Source of the DNA: JANXSF01 sp043745195
GTDB taxonomy: Bacteria > Acidobacteriota > Terriglobia > Bryobacterales > Bryobacteraceae
DNA length: 64,000 nt
Assembly (NCBI GenBank): GCA_043745195.1
Contig: JAYTTF010000109.1
Coordinates: 5,418-69,417 of the forward strand
Reading direction: 5' to 3'
Shown: in pieces, positions 16,108 to 24,489 of the stretch
Numbering within the stretch: position 1 is the first letter of the stretch
Layout of the letters: each line of letters starts with the position of its first letter
Translations under genes and position numbers: made by a program
The notes under the pieces: model-generated
What the model saw: the letters and a program-made list of their open reading frames with translations, nothing else
What the model was told of the DNA's origin: nothing
Database searches by the model: none

Positions 16108-16913
16108 TAACGGACCTCCTGGTTCAACTGACGGTAGTTTACCAAGGTGATTCCAGCCACCGCCACAGCTTGTTTCACTATTGGTGAAGTCAGTGCCTTT
16201 AACTCTATCATGCGGCTTTCTTTCAACCGGGTTGGAGCGGCACGCAGTTCGTCAGTTAGAAATCCTGGATGAGTCATCAGTTCGGTGATCCCTTCAGGGA
16301 TGTGTTGCATTACACAAGCCAACGCTGCGGTATCTAATTGGCCAGTGACGCCGAAGCCCCAGAAATGATCGGTATGCCGAACATCGCTATGCTTTGATCG
16401 CGGCGCGAAGCTTCGAATCAACTTGCCAGTCATTCGCTGTTTGAATTCGCCAGTGACCGGTGTAGCGAAATCTATGGGGCGTCGTAACCAGGGGATACGG
16501 AAGTCCTGCGCGATTTGGCAAACAGCCCGAAACACGGGAGGGAGTAAGTGGGTGTGTTTGTGAGTATCCAGATGAGTGGGTACGATTCCGTTTGCGGTGA
16601 CGCGGCTTACTTGCGCGGCTAATTCGTCATAAATCGCGATCTGGCCCGTAAGGACTTGCCACGTTAGCTCCAAGGGAGAAGCGGGGAACCATCGATCAGG
16701 ATTCAGCAATGACTGCCCACCGATTAAGACCAAGTGACAACCAATATCCAGCGTCGGGGTCTGTTGCGCAAGTTGAACCGCATGGTCGAAGGCCGCGCCA
16801 TTGGCCATTAAAGTTGTTGCAGTAAGAATTCCATTGCGGTGTGCTTCGACAATGCCTTCGTTCACATCCCGCGTGAAACCGAAGTCGTCGGCATTGGTCA
16901 CCAGATACTTCAC
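16107..16913 (-). CDS. ChbG/HpnK-type (YdjC-like) carbohydrate deacetylase
   Basis: A 268-residue YdjC-family protein. The metal-binding residues are seen in VTNADDFGFTRDVNEG (residues 4-19) and in THLDTHKHTHLLPPVFRA (about 118-135), with HPGFLTDELR near the end. Family members deacetylate chitooligosaccharides (ChbG) or a hopanoid-linked N-acetylglucosamine (HpnK). Lying in one transcript with MlaEFD-like lipid transport genes, an HpnK-like lipid-linked role is conceivable, but this is inference. It has no signal peptide. Confidence 0.85.
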   Translation of the reverse strand: MKYLVTNADDFGFTRDVNEGIVEAHRNGILTATTLMANGAAFDHAVQLAQQTPTLDIGCHLVLIGGQSLLNPDRWFPASPLELTWQVLTGQIAIYDELAAQVSRVTANGIVPTHLDTHKHTHLLPPVFRAVCQIAQDFRIPWLRRPIDFATPVTGEFKQRMTGKLIRSFAPRSKHSDVRHTDHFWGFGVTGQLDTAALACVMQHIPEGITELMTHPGFLTDELRAAPTRLKESRMIELKALTSPIVKQAVAVAGITLVNYRQLNQEVR

Positions 16914-18028
16914 TAGAACAATTTCAACTGGATGGTGAGGAACTTCTTCGGATTTGCCCGGAAGTCCTTCATCAATCCATTCATTTCCCTGGCTGTACCA
17001 TTGAGCGATTCAAACAACTGCGGATTCACCATCAACTGGCCCAGTGTGCCTTGGCCTGCATTGAGTTTTTCCACCGTCGAATCAACCTTCGCAAGCAGCT
17101 TGTTCAGATTCTTGATGAGTTCATCGTCTTTCAGCAACTTACCCGCTGTGCCCTTACCCTGGTTCAAATCCTCAGCCAGTTTCTTTAACTCAACAATTGT
17201 TTTTTTCGATTCATCAAACAACGTAGGATCTTTCAGAAACTTTCCGGCGGTGCCTTTGCCTTGTTGTAATTCGTCCATGATCTTATCCATTTTGACCAAG
17301 GAAGCCCGTACGTCTTTGGTGGAATTTTGAAGATCATTGTAAATGGCTTCGTCGTAAAGCAGCTTACCCATTGTGCCCTTGCCTTCGGCAACCACTTTGG
17401 TAATTTTCTGCACATCGGCTACGGCCTTTTGCACTTCAGCAACAACGCTAACCGTGCGCTGGTAAAGGGCGTCGTCCACCAGAAGTTTTCCAATGCTCCC
17501 TTTACCCGATTCCACCAAGCCGACAATTTTGTCGATGCGTACGGCAATGCCCTGCATGGATTGCAGCGTGGGATAGGCGGCATTCACCAGATCCTGAAAT
17601 TCCTGAGTATCCAGGCTTTTCAGTTCTCCACCGGCAGCAATTGGAGTTGCGCTTTTCCCTTTGCGGATGTTCATGAACTTTGAACCCAACAGATTTTCCG
17701 CACCCACGGAAGCCTGCGAATCCACCGGAATGGATTTCAGCATTGGTTCGTCAATCGCCATGGTTACGCGAATAATGCGCTGTGGTGCATTCTCACCCGA
17801 TAGTTCAATTTTCTTCAGTTTGCCAACTTCGATACCGTTCAGGCGAACGGGCGAACCTTCGGTCATGGCCGACGAATCGTCCATATAAGTGAACACAGTT
17901 ACTTCGCTTGAAAACAGGCTCTTGTTGCCAGTCAGAAGAAACACCAGGAACCCCAGCAATGCCAGGGATACCAGCCCTGTGATTCCTACTCTAAGCTTGG
18001 CCCAACTTACTTTTTCGGCTGAAGGCAT
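16913..18028 (-). CDS. MlaD-like MCE-domain lipid transport protein with C-terminal repeats
   Basis: A 371-residue protein with one N-terminal membrane anchor (about 14-33), an MCE domain (about 41-140; EGSPVRLNGIEVGKLKKIEL) and a long helical tail. The tail carries five copies of a GKGT-x-GKLL-x-D-x-x-L unit starting at residues 175, 216, 257, 291 and 325, spaced 41, 41, 34 and 34 residues apart. It ends NPKKFLTIQLKLF. MCE proteins form hexameric rings and tubes that pass phospholipids through the periplasm; the repeat-bearing tail may build the tunnel. It starts 9 nt after the ATPase gene. Confidence 0.9.
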   Translation of the reverse strand: MPSAEKVSWAKLRVGITGLVSLALLGFLVFLLTGNKSLFSSEVTVFTYMDDSSAMTEGSPVRLNGIEVGKLKKIELSGENAPQRIIRVTMAIDEPMLKSIPVDSQASVGAENLLGSKFMNIRKGKSATPIAAGGELKSLDTQEFQDLVNAAYPTLQSMQGIAVRIDKIVGLVESGKGSIGKLLVDDALYQRTVSVVAEVQKAVADVQKITKVVAEGKGTMGKLLYDEAIYNDLQNSTKDVRASLVKMDKIMDELQQGKGTAGKFLKDPTLFDESKKTIVELKKLAEDLNQGKGTAGKLLKDDELIKNLNKLLAKVDSTVEKLNAGQGTLGQLMVNPQLFESLNGTAREMNGLMKDFRANPKKFLTIQLKLF

Positions 18029-18037
18029 ATTGATTAA

Positions 18038-18859
18038 TCAAGCCCTTTGCATTGTGAATTTAGAAACATATGGATCGGTGGAGGCAGACAACTCGTCCTC
18101 GGAACCTTCAAATACCAAACGCCCTGCCCGCATGACGAAAAACCGGGTATGCAAATGCTGCCTTTCAGCGGGGGGAACTTCCAGCACTTTCTCAGTTTGC
18201 GGGTTATAGCGAAAAGTTGCAAGCATGTGGCCGTCCTGGAACCGGTGGCTGACGATCATAGAGGCGGTATTGCGCAACTCTCGTTCCTTGATCAGCAGAG
18301 CGATAATACGGTTTGCGGTGATTGGATCAAGTCCGGCAGTAGGCGAATCGTAGAGCACTAATCGAGGCTGAGTAACTGTTGCGCGAGCAATGCCTACGCG
18401 ACGCCTCATGCCACCTGAAAGCTCACTGGGAAATTTTTGAAGAGTTTGCGGCAACCCTACGAATTGCAGCACTTCTTCAACTCTGCGGTGCACTTCATCG
18501 GCCTGCACTATACCTGACTTCTGATTCAGCAGGGGATAGGATACGTTCTCTTCAATTGTCATGGAATCAAACAAGCCTCCTTCCTGAAACAGTACGCCAG
18601 CTTGAGCGCGCATCTGGTACCATTCCTGTTCCTTCAAGTTAGTCACTTCGCGACCGAACATAAATATGCGACCCGATCCTGCACGCAACAAGCCCACTGC
18701 GAGCTTCAATAATACTGTTTTTCCAGATCCGGCTGCGCCAAAAAGAACGATAGTTTCGCCAGCAGCCAGACGGAACGATACGCGATCCACTGCAGGGGAA
18801 TCGTCGCCTTCAAATTGAAGGGAGACATTTTCAAACCGCAGAATTTCTTCGTCTGCCAT
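18038..18859 (-). CDS. MlaF-like ABC transporter ATP-binding protein
   Basis: A 273-residue ATPase with Walker A GAAGSGKTVLL, Q-loop (VLFQEGGLFDSMT), signature LSGGMRRRVGIARA and Walker B LVLYDSPTAGLDP. Note LYDSPTAGLD in place of the usual LLYDEPT: the residue after the Walker B Asp is Ser where the catalytic Glu normally stands, as also seen in some Mla-type ATPases. The 18859 ATG (MADEEILRFENVSL) lies 7 nt after the permease stop; a farther start at 18913 would overlap the permease gene. It powers the MCE lipid transporter. Confidence 0.88.
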   Translation of the reverse strand: MADEEILRFENVSLQFEGDDSPAVDRVSFRLAAGETIVLFGAAGSGKTVLLKLAVGLLRAGSGRIFMFGREVTNLKEQEWYQMRAQAGVLFQEGGLFDSMTIEENVSYPLLNQKSGIVQADEVHRRVEEVLQFVGLPQTLQKFPSELSGGMRRRVGIARATVTQPRLVLYDSPTAGLDPITANRIIALLIKERELRNTASMIVSHRFQDGHMLATFRYNPQTEKVLEVPPAERQHLHTRFFVMRAGRLVFEGSEDELSASTDPYVSKFTMQRA

Positions 18860-18866
18860 TGGAGTA

Positions 18867-19709
18867 TTACGGAGTTGCGATCCAAACAAAGATTCGGGTA
18901 ATGAAGATGTCAATCACGAAGATCCAGACACTGGCCACCACAACTGCCTGTGTAGTTGCGCGACCAACACCCTGCGTTCCACCTGTTGTCCGCATTCCGA
19001 AAAAGCAGCCGACTGAGGCGATAATGTAAGCGAAGATGAAGGGCTTCAGAAGGCCTTGGGCTAGATCGTTGTATTCCAAAACCTGATAAGAAGAGGTCCA
19101 ATATTGCGAAGCCGTGGTGAGTCGAAGCAGCGGCACGCCAATGGTGTATCCGCCAAAAAGGCCAATGAAATCGGCCAGAACTGTAAGAATGGGTAGCATT
19201 ACGCACAGTGCGATCAAACGTGGAGTTACCAGCTTTTTGATGGGATCGGTGCCCAGCGCTCGCATGGCGTCGATCTGTTCTGTGACTTTCATGGAGCCCA
19301 GTTCGCTGGCAATACCGGAAGCATTCCGGCCAGCCACGAGAAGTGCGGTGAGCACCGGCCCCAACTCCCGAACCAGAGTGAGTGCTGTGATTTTTCCCAC
19401 TTCGCCGGAAGCGCCATATTGCGCCAAGGCTCGTGACATTTGCAGCGCCATGACAGCACCGCTGAAGAAGCCGATCAGAATTGTAATGGGCAGGCTGCCG
19501 ACGCCAATGGTGTCCATTTGGAGCAGCACGTCCTGACCATAGAAAGGGCGGCGGAACACATTTTGCGTGGCTCTGCCGGCCAAGCCTAAATAGTCTTGAA
19601 ATGATAGAATTGGCAGCTTCAGGAAGTCGAGCAAACCGAAAGATCCTTGAGACTTGATGCTAACACGGGTGCCAGGGGCGGCGGTGAGAATTTGAATCTC
19701 TGTCAACAC
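18867..19709 (-). CDS. MlaE-like MCE/lipid ABC transporter permease
   Basis: A 280-residue inner-membrane permease of the MlaE/TrbE family. The N-terminal amphipathic part precedes GQDVLLQMDTIGVGSLPITI and the conserved block LVRELGPVLTALLVAGRNAS, followed by GSMKVTEQIDAMRALGTDP and the C-terminal helices. A frame-open start at 19856 would run through the divergent kinase gene, so the GTG at 19709 (or TTG at 19706) is preferred. No clear ribosome-binding site is seen. It heads the minus-strand operon with the ATPase, MCE protein, deacetylase, peptidase and GNAT genes. Confidence 0.88.
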   Translation of the reverse strand: MLTEIQILTAAPGTRVSIKSQGSFGLLDFLKLPILSFQDYLGLAGRATQNVFRRPFYGQDVLLQMDTIGVGSLPITILIGFFSGAVMALQMSRALAQYGASGEVGKITALTLVRELGPVLTALLVAGRNASGIASELGSMKVTEQIDAMRALGTDPIKKLVTPRLIALCVMLPILTVLADFIGLFGGYTIGVPLLRLTTASQYWTSSYQVLEYNDLAQGLLKPFIFAYIIASVGCFFGMRTTGGTQGVGRATTQAVVVASVWIFVIDIFITRIFVWIATP

Positions 19710-19738
19710 CCTGCTGGAGGTGAGATAATGTGGCGCAC
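19710..19738. promoter_or_regulatory. Very short divergent start region, lipid-transport operon versus kinase
   Basis: Only about 29 bp separate the GTG of the mlaE-like gene (minus) from the ATG of the kinase gene (plus). GATAAT (19724-19729) is a plausible -10 for the kinase. Any promoter for one gene must overlap the coding DNA of the other. Confidence 0.4.
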
Positions 19739-22327
19739 ATGACCTTGTCACCTGGAGACCACCTGGGGCCTTACTCTTTACTCTCGCCCATCGGCGAAGG
19801 TGGCATGGGCGAAGTGTGGAAGGCACGTGATACACGGCTGGATCGTATTGTTGCAATCAAGGTATCTAAGGACCAATTCACGGAACGCTTCGGCCGCGAA
19901 GCCCACGCTGTAGCGGCGTTGAATCATCCCAATATTTGCACGCTGCACGATGTTGGGCCGAATTACCTGGTGATGGAATTTATTGAAGGCTCAACCCTCC
20001 ACGGTCCCATGCCGGTGGAGAAAGCCGCAGAGTATGCCGGACAGATTCTGGATGCTTTGGAAGCTGCTCATCGCAAGGGGATCGTCCATCGGGACCTGAA
20101 GCCGGCGAACATCTTACTAACCAGGCAAGGCATCAAGTTACTGGATTTTGGATTGGCGAAACGAACAGGACCACTTACAGAATTAGACGCCACCGAAGTT
20201 CAAGGGGTAACCAAAACAGGGCAGATCGTTGGCACGCTGCAATACATGTCTCCCGAACAGCTACAAGGTAAGCCGGCAGATCAGCGGAGCGACATCTTTG
20301 CTTTCGGGTGTGTGCTGTATGAAATGCTTTCCGGCAAGCGCGCATTTGAAGGACAGAGCAGCGCCTCCGTTATAGCAGCGATTCTGGAGCGCGAACCGGA
20401 GCCCCTGAAACTTACTCCACCGCTGAACCGCGTGGTGCAAACTTGTTTGGCCAAGGATCCTGACCGCCGCTTTCAATCAGCAATCGATCTGAAACGTGCT
20501 TTGCATTGGGCTATGGAAAATGGGGCTGAAGCAGCCGTGCTTCAGCCGCAGAAATCTTCACGCGGGTGGCAAGCTGCTGCAGCGGTGTTGCTTCTAACCA
20601 CCATAGGATTTGCTGCGCTGCTGCTGATGAGGAAGCCGGCAACAACGGAACAGCCGATCAGCTTCCAACTTTTAGCGCCACCTGGCCATTCCATCGTTTC
20701 AAATACTGCGGGAATAATCCAAAATGCGGTGCGCGTCTCGCCGAATGGCCAGTATGTGGTCTTTATCGCAACGGATGGAATCGCAAATCGAACCCTTTGG
20801 GTTCGTCCTCTGAATTCACTCAGGTCTTACCAATTGCCGGATACGGATGCGGTCATGAATTTTTTCTTCTCACCAGATAGCACCGCCGTTGGATATCTTG
20901 CTAATGAAAAACTGTTGCGGATCAAAGTTACAGGTGGTCCTTCGGAGATCATCGGCACCGTTCCCATTGCATTTAGAGGGGACAAAGGGAATTGGGGGCC
21001 CAACGGAACAATACTGGTTGGCCAGAAATCTGGGCCTATTTTAAGGATTCAAGCCAGTGGCGGAAACTTTTCTCCGGTGACGACACTAGACAAGGTTAGG
21101 GGAGAATCCCAACATAACGACCCTTGCACGTTGGAAGACGGAAAGCATTTCCTCTATCGGACATTCAGCAACGTTGCTGGAAACAACGGGATCTTCCTCG
21201 GCTCGTTGGATGGCTCCCCGCCAAAACGGCTTCCCATCGACAACCTTGTTTTGGGCAACCGGGTTGAACCATCGCCGATTCTGTATGAGGGAGGATACCT
21301 TTTCTACATTCGTGGCAGAACGGCTGTTGCCCAGGAATTCAACCCGAGCCGTCTTGAACTGATCGGCCAACCATTCGCGGTGGATTCACCTCGCCAGGAT
21401 CTGGCAATGTCCCTTTCCGCCAATGGGGTGTTCATAAACGATCGTTCTGGCAGAAATCAACGAGGGCTGCTAATTCAGGTAGATCGTTACGGAGCCCGCC
21501 GGGCGTCGTTTGGACCGGAAACCGGATACTATGCTCATGTGGACTTGTCTCCGGACGGCAAGCGTCTTGCAGCGGATCGTCCATCTGAACAAACCGAAGG
21601 TACTGATCTCTGGACTATCGATGTTGCCACAAAAGTGGCTACCCGTTTGACTTTCGATGCGGATAGTGCGGCAGCAGTATATTCGCCCGACGGTAAATCA
21701 ATGATTTATTCAAAAGGCAAAACCATTGCATCCGTACCGTCCAGCGGAGGCAAATCAGAATTGTTGGCCGATGTAGTTTCGCACCACAAGCATATATCTC
21801 CGGATGGGCAGTTCCTCGCTTTTGAAAAAAACAGCGGGAATGGCGGACCCCCTTGGCTATTGTCCTTGGATTCAAAGCACAACCTGGCACCGTTTCTACC
21901 GGATGAGCCCGCGTTTGTCAATCCGCAATTTTCCCCCGATGGCCGATGGATCGCTTATGAATCGCTGGGGCTGGACAGTAATATATTTGTTCAGAGTTTT
22001 CCTGCGGGCAAGGGGAAGTGGCAGATTTCCCAGCATGGAGGCGTGATTCCTAAGTGGCGCGGCGACGGGCGTGAACTTTACTATCTGGCACAGGGAGCCA
22101 ACCCCAAAATGATGGCTGTAGGAGTAACCGTAGCAAATGATGCGATTCAACTAAGTGCTCCGAAGGTTCTATTTGAAGCGAAATTCTTCAGCGCTTTGTC
22201 CACAAGGCGATTCGCCGTTTCCAAGGATGGGCAGTCTTTTTACTACAGTACGCCGGTAGAAGAGACACAGACAGAGGTTACTCCTATTAATGTTTACTTG
22301 AACTGGAAGCCCGGGCAAGGCAAATAA
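19739..22327 (+). CDS. Ser/Thr protein kinase with transmembrane segment and C-terminal beta-propeller
   Basis: About 862 residues. The kinase domain (about 10-265) has GEGGMGEVWKARDTRLDRIV with the Lys in AIKVSK, HRDLKPANILL, LLDFGLAK and the APE-like YMSPEQLQGKP, all intact, so it should be active. A single transmembrane helix (AAAAVLLLTTIGFAALLLM, about 285) places the C-terminal PD40/WD40-like propeller (about 320-860, repeated SPDGK/SPNGQ motifs) outside the inner membrane as a sensor. This layout is common in Acidobacteriota. GTG at 19730 is an alternative start. The signal sensed is unknown. Confidence 0.92.
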   Translation: MTLSPGDHLGPYSLLSPIGEGGMGEVWKARDTRLDRIVAIKVSKDQFTERFGREAHAVAALNHPNICTLHDVGPNYLVMEFIEGSTLHGPMPVEKAAEYAGQILDALEAAHRKGIVHRDLKPANILLTRQGIKLLDFGLAKRTGPLTELDATEVQGVTKTGQIVGTLQYMSPEQLQGKPADQRSDIFAFGCVLYEMLSGKRAFEGQSSASVIAAILEREPEPLKLTPPLNRVVQTCLAKDPDRRFQSAIDLKRALHWAMENGAEAAVLQPQKSSRGWQAAAAVLLLTTIGFAALLLMRKPATTEQPISFQLLAPPGHSIVSNTAGIIQNAVRVSPNGQYVVFIATDGIANRTLWVRPLNSLRSYQLPDTDAVMNFFFSPDSTAVGYLANEKLLRIKVTGGPSEIIGTVPIAFRGDKGNWGPNGTILVGQKSGPILRIQASGGNFSPVTTLDKVRGESQHNDPCTLEDGKHFLYRTFSNVAGNNGIFLGSLDGSPPKRLPIDNLVLGNRVEPSPILYEGGYLFYIRGRTAVAQEFNPSRLELIGQPFAVDSPRQDLAMSLSANGVFINDRSGRNQRGLLIQVDRYGARRASFGPETGYYAHVDLSPDGKRLAADRPSEQTEGTDLWTIDVATKVATRLTFDADSAAAVYSPDGKSMIYSKGKTIASVPSSGGKSELLADVVSHHKHISPDGQFLAFEKNSGNGGPPWLLSLDSKHNLAPFLPDEPAFVNPQFSPDGRWIAYESLGLDSNIFVQSFPAGKGKWQISQHGGVIPKWRGDGRELYYLAQGANPKMMAVGVTVANDAIQLSAPKVLFEAKFFSALSTRRFAVSKDGQSFYYSTPVEETQTEVTPINVYLNWKPGQGK

Positions 22328-22422
22328 ACGATGGGGAATCTGGCTCGCTCGCGGCGGGCAAGGTCGGCAGAAGTGGCATCCACAAGAATCGACGGTCTGG
22401 TTGCAGAAAAGAAATCCACTTC

Positions 22423-24489
22423 TTATTTGTCCGCTTGGGGCAGAGCGAATGCAACGTAAATCCCACCAGATTCAGCCCCACGAGCTTTACCCCCACCAGC
22501 AGCGATCACAACATACTGCCGTCCGTTCACCTCATAGGTAGCAGGGGTGGCGCTGCCGGAAAATGGCAGCGTTGTTTCCCACAGAAGCTTGCCGGTGAGC
22601 TTGTCAAACGCGCGGAACTTCTTATCGAAACTCGTTGCGCCGATGAACAACAATCCACCCGCAGTTACGATAGGACCGCCGTAATTCTCGGTCCCGGTAT
22701 TCTTCATTCCTTTTGCTGCTAACTCTGGATACTCGCCAAAGGGAATTTTCCAGGCATATTCGCCGGTGTTCAAATTGATAGCGTTCAGCGTACCCCAAGG
22801 TGGCGCAATCGCCGGGTATCCATCGGGATCTAAAAACTTGTTGTAGCCTGTGAAGCGGTACTTCAAATCGATGGGCGAAGGAGCTCCGCTTACCAGTTCC
22901 TTGTCTTGCCCACTCATAACGTACTCCAACAGCACTTTCAGCGAAGTTGCTGGAAGCTTCGGAAATCCGGGCATCCGGCCCACTCCTTGCTGAATCAATG
23001 CCGTCACGTCGGCAACCTTCGCTCGGCTACCAAGATCTTTCAGTGAGGGAACTTGCGGTGGGGCACCGGTCATGTCGTCGCGATGGCAAACGGCGCATTG
23101 CGCCAAATAAACTTGGCGTCCCGATGCTTCCGGTTTGGCTGCAGTCAATGCGGAACGCCATGCCATTTCATTTGAATTCACAAACAATAGGCCGCTTTCC
23201 GAATCGAAGGCGGAGCCTCCCCATTCCGCAGCACCATCAAAACCTGGAAACACAATCGTTTCCTGATCAACGGCCAGGGGGATAAACTGCCCCTCACTAC
23301 GAAATTTGCGAAACTGTTCCAGCGCCCATGCATGCGCTTCCGGAGTCCGGTTGGTCAGCATATCCTCCGTCAACCTCTGGCGCGCATAGGGGGCAGGCTT
23401 CGTGGGAAGCGGCTGGGTTTCCGCCGCTACTTCTCCTGGAACCGGACTGGCCGGATACTTGCGATACTCAATCGGAAACAATGGCTTTCCATTTTCCCTA
23501 TTAAACAAATAGACGAACCCCTGCTTACTGGTTTGAGCAACAGCATCCACCATTTTTCCATTCTGCTTAACGGTGACCAACGTTGGAGGCGATGGAAAGT
23601 CCCGATCCCAAATATCGTGCTTGATAGCCTGAAAATGCCAAATTCGTTCACCAGTGGCCGCGTTCAGTGCGATCATGCAGTTGGCGAATAGATTGTCTCC
23701 CGTTCGATTTGCACCATAGAAATCAGCCGCTGCTGATCCGGTAGGTACGAACACAATCCCACGTTTGTCATCCACCACCATGCCTGGCCAATTGTTGGCG
23801 GCACCACTATAAGTCCAGGCTTCCTTGGGCCATGTATCATACCCAAATTCCCCAGGATGCGGCAGTGTGTGGAAGGACCATCGAAGCTTGCCAGTTACAA
23901 CATCGTAGGCACGAATATCACCGGGTGATGCCGGAAGCCCTTCGCTAACCCGCCCTCCCACAATCAGCAAATCTTTATAGATCACCCCAGGAGTAGTCAA
24001 TGCCACCGATTGCAATTTTGGATCCCGTCCAAGATCTTCATGTAGATCAATATGACCATCTTTGCCAAACGTTGGAATTGGAATTCCAGTGCGTGCGTCG
24101 AGTGCGTACACGTGATTACGAACGGATGCAAAAATCCGCTTATCATTGCCCCGAGCCCAGTAAGTCAGACCCCGATTGGGTCCCCTGCTCTCAATCCCTG
24201 AATCAAACTTCCAAAGCAACTTTCCAGTGGCCGCATTCAGCGCAATGGCCTTGTGTTTCGGTGTATTCCCATATAAGACGCCGTCAACAATAATTGGATT
24301 CGTTTGCAGGCCCCCAGGGCCGTCCGCCGTATCGTAAGACCAGGCAACTTGTAGCTTGCTTACATTCGACCGGTTGATCTGCTTCAAGTTGGAAAAGCGC
24401 CTACCCTCGGGGCCCCCGTAAACTGGCCACTCTTCAGCGGCGTGCAGAAAGGTTAGGGAGAGTACGGCGATGAGAATGGGCAGCATCAT
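22423..24489 (-). CDS. PQQ-dependent dehydrogenase with inserted cytochrome c domain
   Basis: A 688-residue periplasmic quinoprotein with signal peptide (MMLPILIAVLSLTFLHA). Propeller blades include WPVYGGPEGRRFSNLKQI, ALNAATGKLLWKFD, AYDVVTGKLRWSFH and ALNAATGERIWHFQ. HDIWDRDFPSPPTL holds the candidate catalytic Asp. A class I cytochrome domain is inserted before the last blades, with heme motif CAVCH at residues 465-469 and a candidate Met in GRMPGFP. No vicinal cysteine pair is seen, placing it closer to the glucose/quinate-type enzymes. It overlaps the DUF1552 gene by 4 nt and ends a three-gene operon. Confidence 0.9.
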   Translation of the reverse strand: MMLPILIAVLSLTFLHAAEEWPVYGGPEGRRFSNLKQINRSNVSKLQVAWSYDTADGPGGLQTNPIIVDGVLYGNTPKHKAIALNAATGKLLWKFDSGIESRGPNRGLTYWARGNDKRIFASVRNHVYALDARTGIPIPTFGKDGHIDLHEDLGRDPKLQSVALTTPGVIYKDLLIVGGRVSEGLPASPGDIRAYDVVTGKLRWSFHTLPHPGEFGYDTWPKEAWTYSGAANNWPGMVVDDKRGIVFVPTGSAAADFYGANRTGDNLFANCMIALNAATGERIWHFQAIKHDIWDRDFPSPPTLVTVKQNGKMVDAVAQTSKQGFVYLFNRENGKPLFPIEYRKYPASPVPGEVAAETQPLPTKPAPYARQRLTEDMLTNRTPEAHAWALEQFRKFRSEGQFIPLAVDQETIVFPGFDGAAEWGGSAFDSESGLLFVNSNEMAWRSALTAAKPEASGRQVYLAQCAVCHRDDMTGAPPQVPSLKDLGSRAKVADVTALIQQGVGRMPGFPKLPATSLKVLLEYVMSGQDKELVSGAPSPIDLKYRFTGYNKFLDPDGYPAIAPPWGTLNAINLNTGEYAWKIPFGEYPELAAKGMKNTGTENYGGPIVTAGGLLFIGATSFDKKFRAFDKLTGKLLWETTLPFSGSATPATYEVNGRQYVVIAAGGGKARGAESGGIYVAFALPQADK

